Below are positions 38,703-46,749 of a stretch of DNA of 64,000 nucleotides, one piece after another. Positions within the stretch are counted from its first letter, which is position 1. Every line of letters starts with the position of its first letter. The position numbers and the translations under genes were made by a program. The stretch spans positions 14,694,001-14,758,000 of the forward strand of contig OZ316892.1 in the NCBI GenBank assembly GCA_973895155.1, read 5' to 3'. Origin of the DNA: Marsupella aquatica (Eukaryota > Marchantiophyta). Below the pieces are notes generated by a model, which did not search any database, was not told the DNA's origin, and saw only the letters and a list, made by a program, of their open reading frames with translations.

Positions 38703-39866
38703 CTATTTAGCAGTAGATTGAGAAGTCCCTTCCTGCTCAACAATCTGTCCAGCCGCCAATCCTGTCATAGGTCCATGAACTGTCTGCTCGCCCCCAGCTG
38801 TGGTCAATACTGTCTCAGTGGACCGCAAGCTCACCAAGGGACAATCAGTAATTCCGCCAGAGCGCATCCGCAACTGTTCAGCTACTCCCAAGCTGATAAT
38901 CCAAGTCAAACAATTCAAATCCATTGCTTGACCAAGAACCTGGCACCGCAAACCCTCTGACACAGAGGCAACTGCAGTGGTGCCAGTCAAAAATCCCATA
39001 GCACGCTCTCTCTCATCAGCAGTAGGCTCCACTAACTGCTGGAGAGCTGTGTCCCATAGAAGTCCAGGGCCACCTACTCTGAATGCATATGAAGCAGAGT
39101 GGCTTACAAGAGTGGGTAATGCACAACGTGGGCACCCAACTACATTGACCATTGCCAATGGAGGTCTATCAGGTTGGGTCACACCCTGTGCACGATGCCC
39201 TGGATCCAAAATATCATCCACCACTAAGGCTGGTGAGCGTGGAATGTTGTCAAATGCGCGCTTCAGCACCTCACATGGGATCAAATTAGTCCACCACAAG
39301 CGTGGACGATGTGCACGAGAACCCACACGTGCAGCATCCAATAACACAACAGGTCCAATCCAAGACCTCACCTGGTGAACACTGGCAACGATCTGACTAC
39401 GATCATCACCTAACAATGGCACATTCTCCAAAATGTATGCTGGAGACTATGTCTGATGTAGCTGGAGATGACGCAGCACCCGTAACATCTCCCAAAACAA
39501 TGCAGAGCGTGGATCATGAAGTCCATGCCCAATGCCAGCTCTAGATTGGCCCTGACATGGCCAACCAGCAATCACCAAATCAATGGGGCCAACACGATGT
39601 AGATGATCCGCCCCCAACAATGAAATATCAGCAGGTAGTGCATGCTGATAACCACGAACAGCATCCACTGGCAGCAACTGTGGATATCTATCCACCAACA
39701 TAGCTAGCCACATGTCGCAATGAGACCCTCCGTGTTGTCTCATCTGTCTCCACATACAAATAACGACGCACAGGAATTCCTGCCTGAAGAACAGCAGCCA
39801 ATCCAGTGCTAATCCCACCAAAAAGATCCAACAAACAAATACCCTCCGGTGGATACTGCCAAGCAA
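38703..39866 (-). pseudogene. Element B DNMT3-like cytosine-5 DNA methyltransferase, catalytic half
   Basis: After a 1-base frame change near 39715, the frame reads LVDRYPQLLP, then motif IV DLVIAGWPCQGQS (catalytic Cys at about 39555), then G..DPRSALFWEMLRVL. An in-frame TAG at 39447 comes before motif VI ENVP at about 39428-39417. Motif VIII is LLDAARVGSRAHRPRLWWTNL. Then a target-recognition-like region is followed by motif IX DERERAMGF and motif X LGQAMDLNCLTWII. The DA..V..AHR.R..W.NL signature and the ER..GF end are those of DNMT3 enzymes, and the motif order is canonical. These enzymes transfer methyl from S-adenosylmethionine to cytosine C5 in DNA. TAG at 38703 separates it from RT. 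Confidence 0.9.
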
Positions 39867-40986
39867 TAGGAGTGGTATCCAATGGTGAAAGAGTCACAGG
39901 TCCATTTGCAAGAGACTGCTCTGCTCCTGACTGTGGTGTAAAAGCATGACGCCATGCATCATGTACCAATCGTGTTGCTGCCTGTGGTAAGGCTTGTGCA
40001 ATGCCCCACACTGGTGGCACAACACTGCCAACAGGTAATCCTCGCATGACGTGCTCTTCATGAGACTCCTCCAATGGTGGAACATCGGCTGCATGCGCAT
40101 TACCCTCAATCAAATCATCAGGTCTAGCAATTACACCACTGAATGCTGCCAAAGACAATGGTGTGGATTTAGGGCCTCCCACAGGTCCACTAAATCTCAC
40201 TGGCAATTTGCTCAATCGAGCATCTCCTGACTGCCAATCAGGTCTATATGACACTGATTCCTCCCAAAAATCAAGAATAAATCCCATGGGGTAGAGCACT
40301 GTACATCCCACCAACACATCATATGACTCTGCCTTAGTCAGAATAGCTCGCGCCTGTATCTGTGAGCTATCTGTGGTATGACCTTCCTGAATCCTCAAAT
40401 CAAGTGGTCTCCTGGTGATATGCTGTGTAGGTGTAGGTCCCCCCAATGAAGTCTGAATGGGAAAGGGACAATCCTCCAAATCCTCTGGATGCAATCCCAA
40501 TCCACGTATGACAGACTTCCCCAACATCAAGGGCTGAGCACCAGTATCCAGTAACACTCTCTCTGGCTGGTATACTGCTCTAGAAGGCTCAACTAATCGG
40601 AAGATACCACTCCGATTATCCAATGACACAACACTAGGTTTAAACCTAGTCCTCTCAAATGCAGGGCGTGCTGGTAAATCCACCAACCTCGCTGCTGTTG
40701 CATGCCATGTCTCACTAGTAGCAGTAGGTGGCATGGTCTTCACTACATCAACACTGCAAGTTGCTTCTGCATGGGAAACAACCACTGGAGTGTCCTCACA
40801 GAGTGTAGCTGCCAATCTGAACACTTCTGCAGGACCAACTCCCAAGTTCAGCATGTTTGTCATTGAAAATAATGGGGTGCATACTATGGCAGTAGCCGCC
40901 CCCAGCAAGGTACCTGTCATCCCTGCTGCATCACTACCTGATTCTGCCAACTTACCCACATCAGGGTTTGTCCAAACCGGGTTCAT
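39688..40986 (-). pseudogene. Element B protease and methyltransferase motif I
   Basis: The 432-residue frame holds the retropepsin site VLLDTGAQPLMLG (Asp at about 40548) and its second region AESYDVLVGC. It ends in methyltransferase motif I, CLLDLFGGISTGLAAVLQAG (about 39843-39784), and the motif II-like YLYVETDE. Motif I is the S-adenosylmethionine loop. The frame is lost at 39688, but the downstream frame continues the same domain, so one small indel broke it. Protease and methyltransferase are thus joined in a single pol frame, with a ~230-residue linker between them. Confidence 0.9.
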
Positions 40987-42686
40987 AGAGGCAGTCTGAA
41001 CAATGTAAAAGACTGAGGAAGCTTTGTCTGCCTACGTGCATCCCCCCTTTGTGGATCTAACTCCACTACTGCTCCTCGGGGCTCAAGAGCTTTGGCTGCC
41101 CCACGTGTCAAAGCTGCTGATGCATCAATATGTGCAGTGCCACACATGAATCCCATGGTGGCAAGGTCTCCATCAGCTCCATAAGATGTGGAAGGACCAT
41201 GGGATATGGAAGGTCCATAGGATGTAGATGCCCCATCACCAGAATTAGGTCTCACCTGGGAACTAGCCATGGCAGCTAGTTGTTGCTCCAATTGAGCAAT
41301 CTTAGCATCCTTTGGATCTATGGTTACAGCAGGGGCAGCGTCACCTCCCTGTCTCCCTGCATGTGGCATGCCACGACCACGTCCACCACCTCTACCTCCT
41401 CCTCCTCTTCCCTGATCATGTGTACGGGATCCTCCTCTCCGTAACTCAGGGTGGAGTGAGAAACACCTATCCTTGGTGTGTCCAGGAGCTCCACAGTGAT
41501 CACACTATCGCTGATCAGGCGCTGATGCTCCCCCTGATCCTCTATGATCTGGACAATATCTCTATGCATGATCCCCACCATAGGTCCAACATCCTGACTG
41601 CTGTCCAGCATAAGAGGGCACAGGTCTTTGGCTGGTAGACTTTCGTGCAGTAGGCTTCTCCCTCTGGCTCTTCCATGCAGTAGGCTGTGGTATGGATGTA
41701 GATGCAGCCTTTGGTGCTTCCTTGGCAAATCCGGAAGTCACCACCTTCTCATTCACCATATTGAGCTCAATGCGCTCAGAAAGGGTGAAAACAACTGCTA
41801 ATGTGGGATCTGCATCCCTAAGCAGAGTGACATCTCTCACTCTGCGTCGCAATTCTCTGTCCAAAATTGCATACCAAAACTGGACTGCCTGAGCCTCTGT
41901 CACTCCCTTGGTGATAGTGATCAATCTGTGCATACGTGTGTATGCCTCACGTAGGCTCTCTCCAGTCTTGCGTTGGAACTCCTGAAGACCCTTCAACTTA
42001 TCAGTTCTCACACCCTGATAGTTCTGCTTCAGTACCTCAAAGAATTCCACCACGGGATTAAATGCTGGCGCAACTCCAGTTCCTGTCATAATCACACCGG
42101 CAGGAGTAGTGGTGGATGCTGCTGGAGTGCTGCTGGTGGATGGTGTGCCACTCTGGCTAGTGCTGCTAGAAGAAGCAGCAGCTGTGGCAATGGGTTGGGC
42201 AGCCGCACTAGTGCCATAGGTGATGGACACGTAATTAGGCGACCAATGCTGCCTCCATGCCTCAATCTCAACCAAATGAGCCTTCCGAAACTCATTGTAG
42301 TCATCCATGGGTGGCCCCTCCAAATGCTGGAATAATCCCTTCCATGCCATGAAAGGGGTAAACAACGTGACGTTACGCAATGTCTGCATATCGCACCACG
42401 TATCAAACTCCTGGATGAAGTCATCCAGATCAATTGTGCCAACTGCACCAGAGTATCGTCGTGGGTCCTTTGTAGCCCCGTACATCTCGTCCATATCCCA
42501 CAACAAAGGTGCAACCACCTGATGATGAGGAGAACTGGTCACTGAGTCCTCATCAGAATCACTGTCTGAAGCTGCACTGCTGACTGCTACCAATGCCGCT
42601 GGCCGAAACTGTGCCCCACTCCGAGTGAAACCGGTCCGTCGTCCATCGGGTAATCCAGCAGCACCAAAAGAATCCGTGGTGACCAA
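40983..42686 (-). pseudogene. Element B gag
   Basis: The frame starts at ATG 42686. The N-terminal 70 residues are Ser/Asp-rich. A capsid-like helical region follows (LDDFIQEFDTWCD to RVRDVTLLRDADPTLAVVFTLSERIEL), interrupted by a Ser/Thr/Ala-rich linker. The zinc-knuckle region is damaged: CWTYGGDHA then TAG at 41562 then RYC, with Tyr in place of a Cys. A second TAG at about 41506 stands directly before an intact CDHCGAPGHTKDRC knuckle. The end is a coiled-coil-like AKIAQLEQQLAAM and a Ser/Tyr/Gly-rich tail. Gag packages the RNA. Confidence 0.8.
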
Positions 42687-43215
42687 CCCTAACCTAATCT
42701 ATGTGCTAACCCTAAGGGCAATCTATCTCTGTCAGCACCACAAGCACTCACCATGGTGTGTTGGGTATCACTCCAACATCACCAAGAGAGAAATACACAG
42801 CACACTAGAATGTCTAGTTGCAAACCCGGATCACTCCTATGGAATCAAGCGCCCACACGAAACTAACATGGCGCATAAACAGGAAATATGTGTGAAGAGG
42901 ATCCAGAAACAAGAATGGATACCATTCAACTCTCCACACAAAAGCAAATGCAAATCAATATGACAATGTGCATAAGGTTCAAGGAAGAGCCTTCATAATA
43001 GGCTTCACAATGGCACTCCAATGTTGTAGATGAGAACCAAGGCAAAATTGGTTCAATCTGTGAGTCTAGATGGACTCAGAAGTATCAAAAACCCTAAAAC
43101 AGCCTCTGATTTGGCCTAGAATAGGCCTCTAAACAAACCGGGAAGTGTATAAAGCCCCCTGGCGCTTGAATCTAAACAACAAGTTGTCAAAGCTTATGTG
43201 TACACAAGGTGGGAT

Positions 43216-43455
43216 GAGAACTTGCCAGTTAAGCGCTCGCGGCTGGGAATAGCCCCGGGATGGGTGACCTCCTCGCACTCAACCTTGTGCCTCCCCTCGC
43301 GCTCACGGCCCGGAATAGCCCCGGGATGGGTGACCTCGACCTCGCGCCTGCCTGCGCTCGCGATGGGTGACTTCGCGCTCGCGGTTGGGAGCACTTTCGG
43401 GATGGGTGACCTCTCGCGTCGCCTCGCGCGAGCACTTTTGGGATGGGTGACCTTG
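43216..43455 (+). repeat. Five tandem 5S rRNA-derived segments (internal promoter box C)
   Basis: The first copy, GAGAACTTGCCAGTTAAGCG, a diverged middle, then GGGATGGGTGACCTCCT (43216-43273), follows plant 5S rRNA from about nt 40 to 98. This includes the box A-like AGTTAAGCG and the box C GGATGGGTGACCTCC. Box C is then repeated at about 43323, 43363 (GATGGGTGACTT), 43399 and 43441. Boxes A and C are the RNA polymerase III internal control region of 5S genes. The orientation is plus, opposite to element B transcription. Cassandra-type plant TRIM elements also carry 5S-like sequence in LTRs. Confidence 0.75.
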
Positions 43456-43691
43456 TGTGCCTCACACCTGACCCCAAAAACGACTACTTCCTTCACGAAA
43501 AGCTCCCGAAAACTGTCGATTTTCTTCATGAAAAACGCAGCCCTTCCACAGAATTGGCAGCAGCTTGATTCAACACCTTTGACCCTCATTTCTTTCACTG
43601 AAATGATGATACCGTCGCACGGGGCATTGGCAGCTCTTTTCCTTCAGGAAAAGAGCCGTCGCTTCACCTGCGCCTTGCCAACATCGTCCAA

Positions 43692-43781
43692 CAATAGCCG
43701 GCAATCAGATCTGAAGCCCCACAGTAGCCGACAATCAGATCTGAAGCCTCACAGTAGCTGGCAATCGGATCTGAAGCCTCA
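43692..43781 (+). repeat. 30-bp tandem triplet
   Basis: Three consecutive units have the form AGTAGCYGGCAATCAGATCT followed by GAAGCCYCAC, differing at a few bases. They lie inside the element B leader. No function is evident. Confidence 0.75.
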
Positions 43782-44382
43782 CGGATTGACTTCCACTGTC
43801 CAACATCTACTCAACATTCGCTTTCCTCCACGAATCATCAATCGACCTCCAACTCAAAACCTGTCACAAATCACAGATTTGTACATCGATCGGGAAGCAG
43901 GCCGATCGGACAACAACGATACAGGTCAAGATACCAACGATCTGTTCGATAACAACACACGATCCGAGCTACCACGAACCGTCAACAACTCAATCAATCA
44001 AACTTCTGTCTGCACAGTCCGTACAACAGATTTTGAATGCGATCTTTCAATGTAATCTCCATACAATCGGCACAATGATCTCGGTCAACAATACCCCATC
44101 GATCCCGCACCGATCCGATCACACACGTATGTCAAGCCAACGCACCTTGCACTACTCAAGGAATCCACGTTACACAAGCGGAGCTCACAGCCACCATAGC
44201 CACACTCAAGCTCCTCTCTCTCCAAGGCTCAACATTGAAAGATGACCTTTCAATGCCTCACAAGTGAGAAGTACCCCCTCACACAAACCTGACAGAACCT
44301 TATCGGCTCCAATAGCACTCATACCAAACGTACATACTCTAATAGCACGATATACTACTACACTACTCAGAATGGTGTGACA

Positions 44383-44539
44383 CACTACGTACATACCACC
44401 TCAGTTGCTTTTTCTTGGCACTTGGGAATGTGATTGGACTTTTTCTATGCATGTTGGTTGCTAGCAGCTTGCACATATGCATTGCCGGTGACTTGTATGT
44501 TTTTAATACACTATGGCTACGATACTATACGTCACGACA
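44383..44539 (-). repeat. LTR copy 2, U3 portion
   Basis: The stretch is almost identical to 34724-34880. On the minus strand it starts TGTCGTGACG and ends GTACGTAGTG, exactly where copy 2 was cut by the Gypsy insertion. Joining 34883-35266 to this piece across the CACT duplication gives an uninterrupted LTR of about 535 bp. Confidence 0.75.
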
Positions 44540-45028
44540 AATGTAGCAGTAGCTTCAGATACAATGTAGCTTGATTGGAAGGCAAGGAGGCCCATGATAC
44601 ATCTACACTGCAAGGTCACAACTCGACTTGCAACTTGTACTGGAAACATTTATGAATAAAAAGCAAGTTACATTCACTGTGTTCTTATGTATAAAAGTTA
44701 TTCATTCTGCTGGATACTACCTTCAGTCTGCACCTTCAGTTTTGGAAGACATTGTCCATATAGTCTTCGCACCACACTTAGCCATTTTTCCAACGACAGG
44801 ATATTTTGCTTGAAGAAGAAATTTGAGCGAGGGTACGTAAATGGCCAACACTAGTGGTTTCACACAAGATGCACATGACAACTGCAAAACAGTTTCGAAA
44901 TTTGTAGAACATCTCTAAATTGTTGGAGTACAATGCTGTTGCAGACTTCAATGTCTGCAACTAAAGCAAAATTGCAATTGCTACTTCCTGTGAGCTATTA
45001 TTTGAACTTGTTACCACTGTGGTGTAAA
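44540..45028. other. Gene-less MULE interior
   Basis: This sequence follows the right end of LTR copy 2. I see no coding segment. The phrase GTAGCTTCAG and a nearby CAATGT occur both here (about 44553) and at the far left of LTR copy 1 (about 23744), which may be chance. Confidence 0.4.
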
Positions 45029-45477
45029 CTAAGTCAAGAGCTCATTGCTACAAAATACTTCCCCACAACAGGTGCACCTAAATACTTCATGCCCAGACTC
45101 ATCTACTCCCAGCAACTCAACATTAACTCTATGACCATCTGCTTTGATAGGAGCCCTCCATTGTGCACCCATTGCACTAAATTGTCGTTGAAGCCATGCC
45201 TCCGCCTCAGAATGGGACCTAAAAGACTTGTGACTAGCTCCACTTAATCCACTCACCTGACATTCTGCCTCCTCCCAAGTACGATATATTCCAGGACTGC
45301 GCCCCCTAGCAATGGCATACCATTTCTTCTTTGAGGTAGAGCCTAGATCACAATTGTATGGAAGAGCAATTGACTTAGAGCGAGAGGACAAAGTCTGTGA
45401 TTGTAATTTCACCCTTGTGGCAGGCTGAGTTTGCGCAACGTCAACCAATTGTGCTTGTGAGGCTGACGAAGATGGAC

Positions 45478-45953
45478 CCCGGGTACGCAACTCTTATATA
45501 ATAGACAGGGGTCTACATTTTTATGTGGACTAAAAAGTTGGTTATACAAAATAATTAAAATTTGAAAAAACCTGGGTTTTCCACTTTTAAAAATTTTCAA
45601 GTCATATAAAAGGTTTGGTTTTCTTCATTTTCCATATGAAATTAAAAAATATTCTTATACATGTTGTAATTTTTATTAAAAGATTTTTAAAATTTTAATA
45701 AAAATCCTAAAAAGCTGGCTAGTTTGGCTGTAGACCCCTGTATTAAAAAAAACCCATATAATTTGGTTTTGATCAACTTTTTGTACATCAAAACATGTTT
45801 GGTTTTTTTTTAAAGTTACATTTTTGAATTCCTTGAGTTCAGAGGTACAAGACTTTAGTAGACTAAAATGAAATCTAAGATGGTCAATTGGATATAAGGC
45901 CGTTATAAGGAATTAAAAACTTGCCTTATAAAAAGGGGAGTTGCATACCCGGG
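45478..45953. mobile_element. 476-bp MITE with perfect 8-bp TSD
   Basis: The ends are CCCGGGTACGCAACTC (45478) and the reverse complement of CCCGGGTATGCAACTC (ending 45953). The target duplication AGATGGAC is perfect (45470-45477 and 45954-45961). The interior is AT-rich and non-coding. It sits in an open frame and its removal with one duplication keeps that frame. Confidence 0.88.
45505..45741. mobile_element. Possible inner MITE, 13-bp TIR
   Basis: ACAGGGGTCTACA (45505-45517) and TGTAGACCCCTGT (45729-45741) are perfect inverse copies 237 bp apart inside the larger MITE. I could not find a target duplication, so this may be a nested element or just an internal inverted repeat. Confidence 0.5.
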
Positions 45954-46244
45954 AGATGGACCTGCATTAGCACCCTGGCGCCGAGCCAATACAGGTTTTG
46001 GTGGCCCAACAACAGCCACTACAGGGGAATCGTGACCCTCTGATTTTGATGGCACTGTACTTTGAGCAAGGGGAGGTAGCCTATCTCGATTCCACACTGA
46101 AGACAAACACAAAATCCGTTCCAACATGCGATGGAGGAAGAAGAGTAGTGCACTCAAACCTGCAAATACGGTCCATATGGCGAACCCCAATGCCCAAAAC
46201 AACTGAACTACAAAACCAACACTGCCTTCATTGAACTTGGCCAT

Positions 46245-46749
46245 TGCCAAATGGCAATCTTGTCCTTGGCGCTCTCGTTGTCGCTCTCCTGTCCCTGGTG
46301 CTCTTGCTCTCTCTAGCGCTCTCGGGCGTTGCACAATCTACTCAGACCTCTCTCTCTGGCGCTGCAGTGCTGTCCTGTCCGTCCTCTACTACACTGGTCT
46401 CCTAAGACCTCCTCCCTTTGTTGTCACTCACGTGGACGACTTCAAAGACTCCGCTTTAGTCCGCTCGCAAAACGCGCACATTCTCCATGGAACACTCAAT
46501 GTCGACCGACGGTCCCGCGCGCCAATATCATTGCGGAAGTAGATTCAAATTTGAAGACATTATGGTCAATGTCTTCAATAACAATGAAGGAAGTTAAGAA
46601 GACAACATGGTCGCTGTCTTCAAGTGCAAGCATGCATGGAAGATAAACGGGAAGACAACATGAATATGTTGTATTCATCAGAGAATAATGGTGGAAAAAA
46701 GTGACAAGAGTCTGTTTTGATGCACAACCAAAGTTCAGTAATAAAGTAA
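46245..46749. other. Short gene-less gap in MULE
   Basis: This is probably the 5' region of the ORF at 45029-46244 and the 3' untranslated region of the transposase gene. Phrases GAAGACA and AATGTCTTCAA recur around 46553-46660 in direct and inverse orientation. Confidence 0.35.

Larger units (their letters stand above)
35267..44382 (-). mobile_element. Ty3/Gypsy retrotransposon encoding a DNMT3-like methyltransferase and PHD finger (element B)
   Basis: The boundaries are set by an empty site. LTR copy 2 reads CCTCCACT before 35267 and CACTACGTAC after 44382, whereas LTR copy 1 has the intact CCTCCACTACGTAC. This gives a 4-bp duplication CACT. The ends are TGTCGTGCGC and GGTGTGACA, the TG..CA form of LTR elements. 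Order on the minus strand: leader, gag, protease, methyltransferase, RT, RNase H, integrase and PHD. A purine tract (CTAGGGGGGCGAT on the minus strand, at about 35403-35415) precedes a ~136-bp terminal segment (35267-35402). I could not find a matching LTR at the other end. Confidence 0.85.
42687..44382 (-). other. Element B leader region with 5S rRNA-like and other repeats
   Basis: This is 1.7 kb of non-coding sequence upstream of gag. It contains the 5S-like array (43216-43455), a perfect hairpin GCTCTTTTCC / GGAAAAGAGC at about 43634-43657, and a 30-bp tandem triplet at about 43692-43781. On the minus strand CTTTATACAC at about 43150-43160 could be a TATA box. No sequence matches the terminal segment 35267-35402, so the expected 5' LTR cannot be drawn. 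Confidence 0.6.
45029..46244 (-). pseudogene. MULE-borne ORF with RNase H1 N-terminal/viroplasmin-like domain, split by a MITE
   Basis: ATG at 46244 opens a frame with a hydrophobic segment (WALGFAIWTVFAGLSALLFFL), then a Pro/Ala/Ser-rich part up to 45954. A 476-bp MITE follows, and the same frame resumes at 45477 and ends at 45029. The second half contains KKKWYAIARGRSPGIYRTW, EEAECQVSGLSGASHKSF and SEAEAWLQRQF. This is the WYAVxxGxxPGIYxxWxEA...VxGxxxxxxKxF pattern of the RNA:DNA hybrid-binding domain found at the N-terminus of eukaryotic RNase H1 and in caulimovirus P6-like proteins. It ends with a CTCC..C Cys cluster. No RNase H catalytic domain is present. It may be a captured host fragment or a third MULE gene. 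Whether the hydrophobic part is really coding is unsure. Confidence 0.6.

Noticed and set aside
40983-40988. ATGA overlap of the gag stop and a pol start in element B, which would suggest stop-restart translation
   Set aside because: In element A the homologous LPQSF region continues without a stop, so the overlap is better explained by a decay frameshift.
41324-41728. A separate acidic protein on the minus strand in gag
   Set aside because: It is a shifted frame over the zinc-knuckle and Gly/Arg-rich region of gag.
43216-43273. A functional 5S rRNA gene
   Set aside because: Only about half of the molecule is present, the middle is diverged and no full 120-nt unit or terminator is seen.
43198-44055. 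Long open frame on the plus strand in the element B leader
   Set aside because: It is composed of 5S-like and 30-bp repeats and low-complexity sequence, antisense to the element. It has no protein-like pattern.
34720-44539. The ~155-bp direct repeats at 34724-34880 and 44383-44539 as the true LTRs of element B
   Set aside because: The empty-site comparison places element B strictly between 35267 and 44382. The repeats are the U3 parts of two target LTRs.
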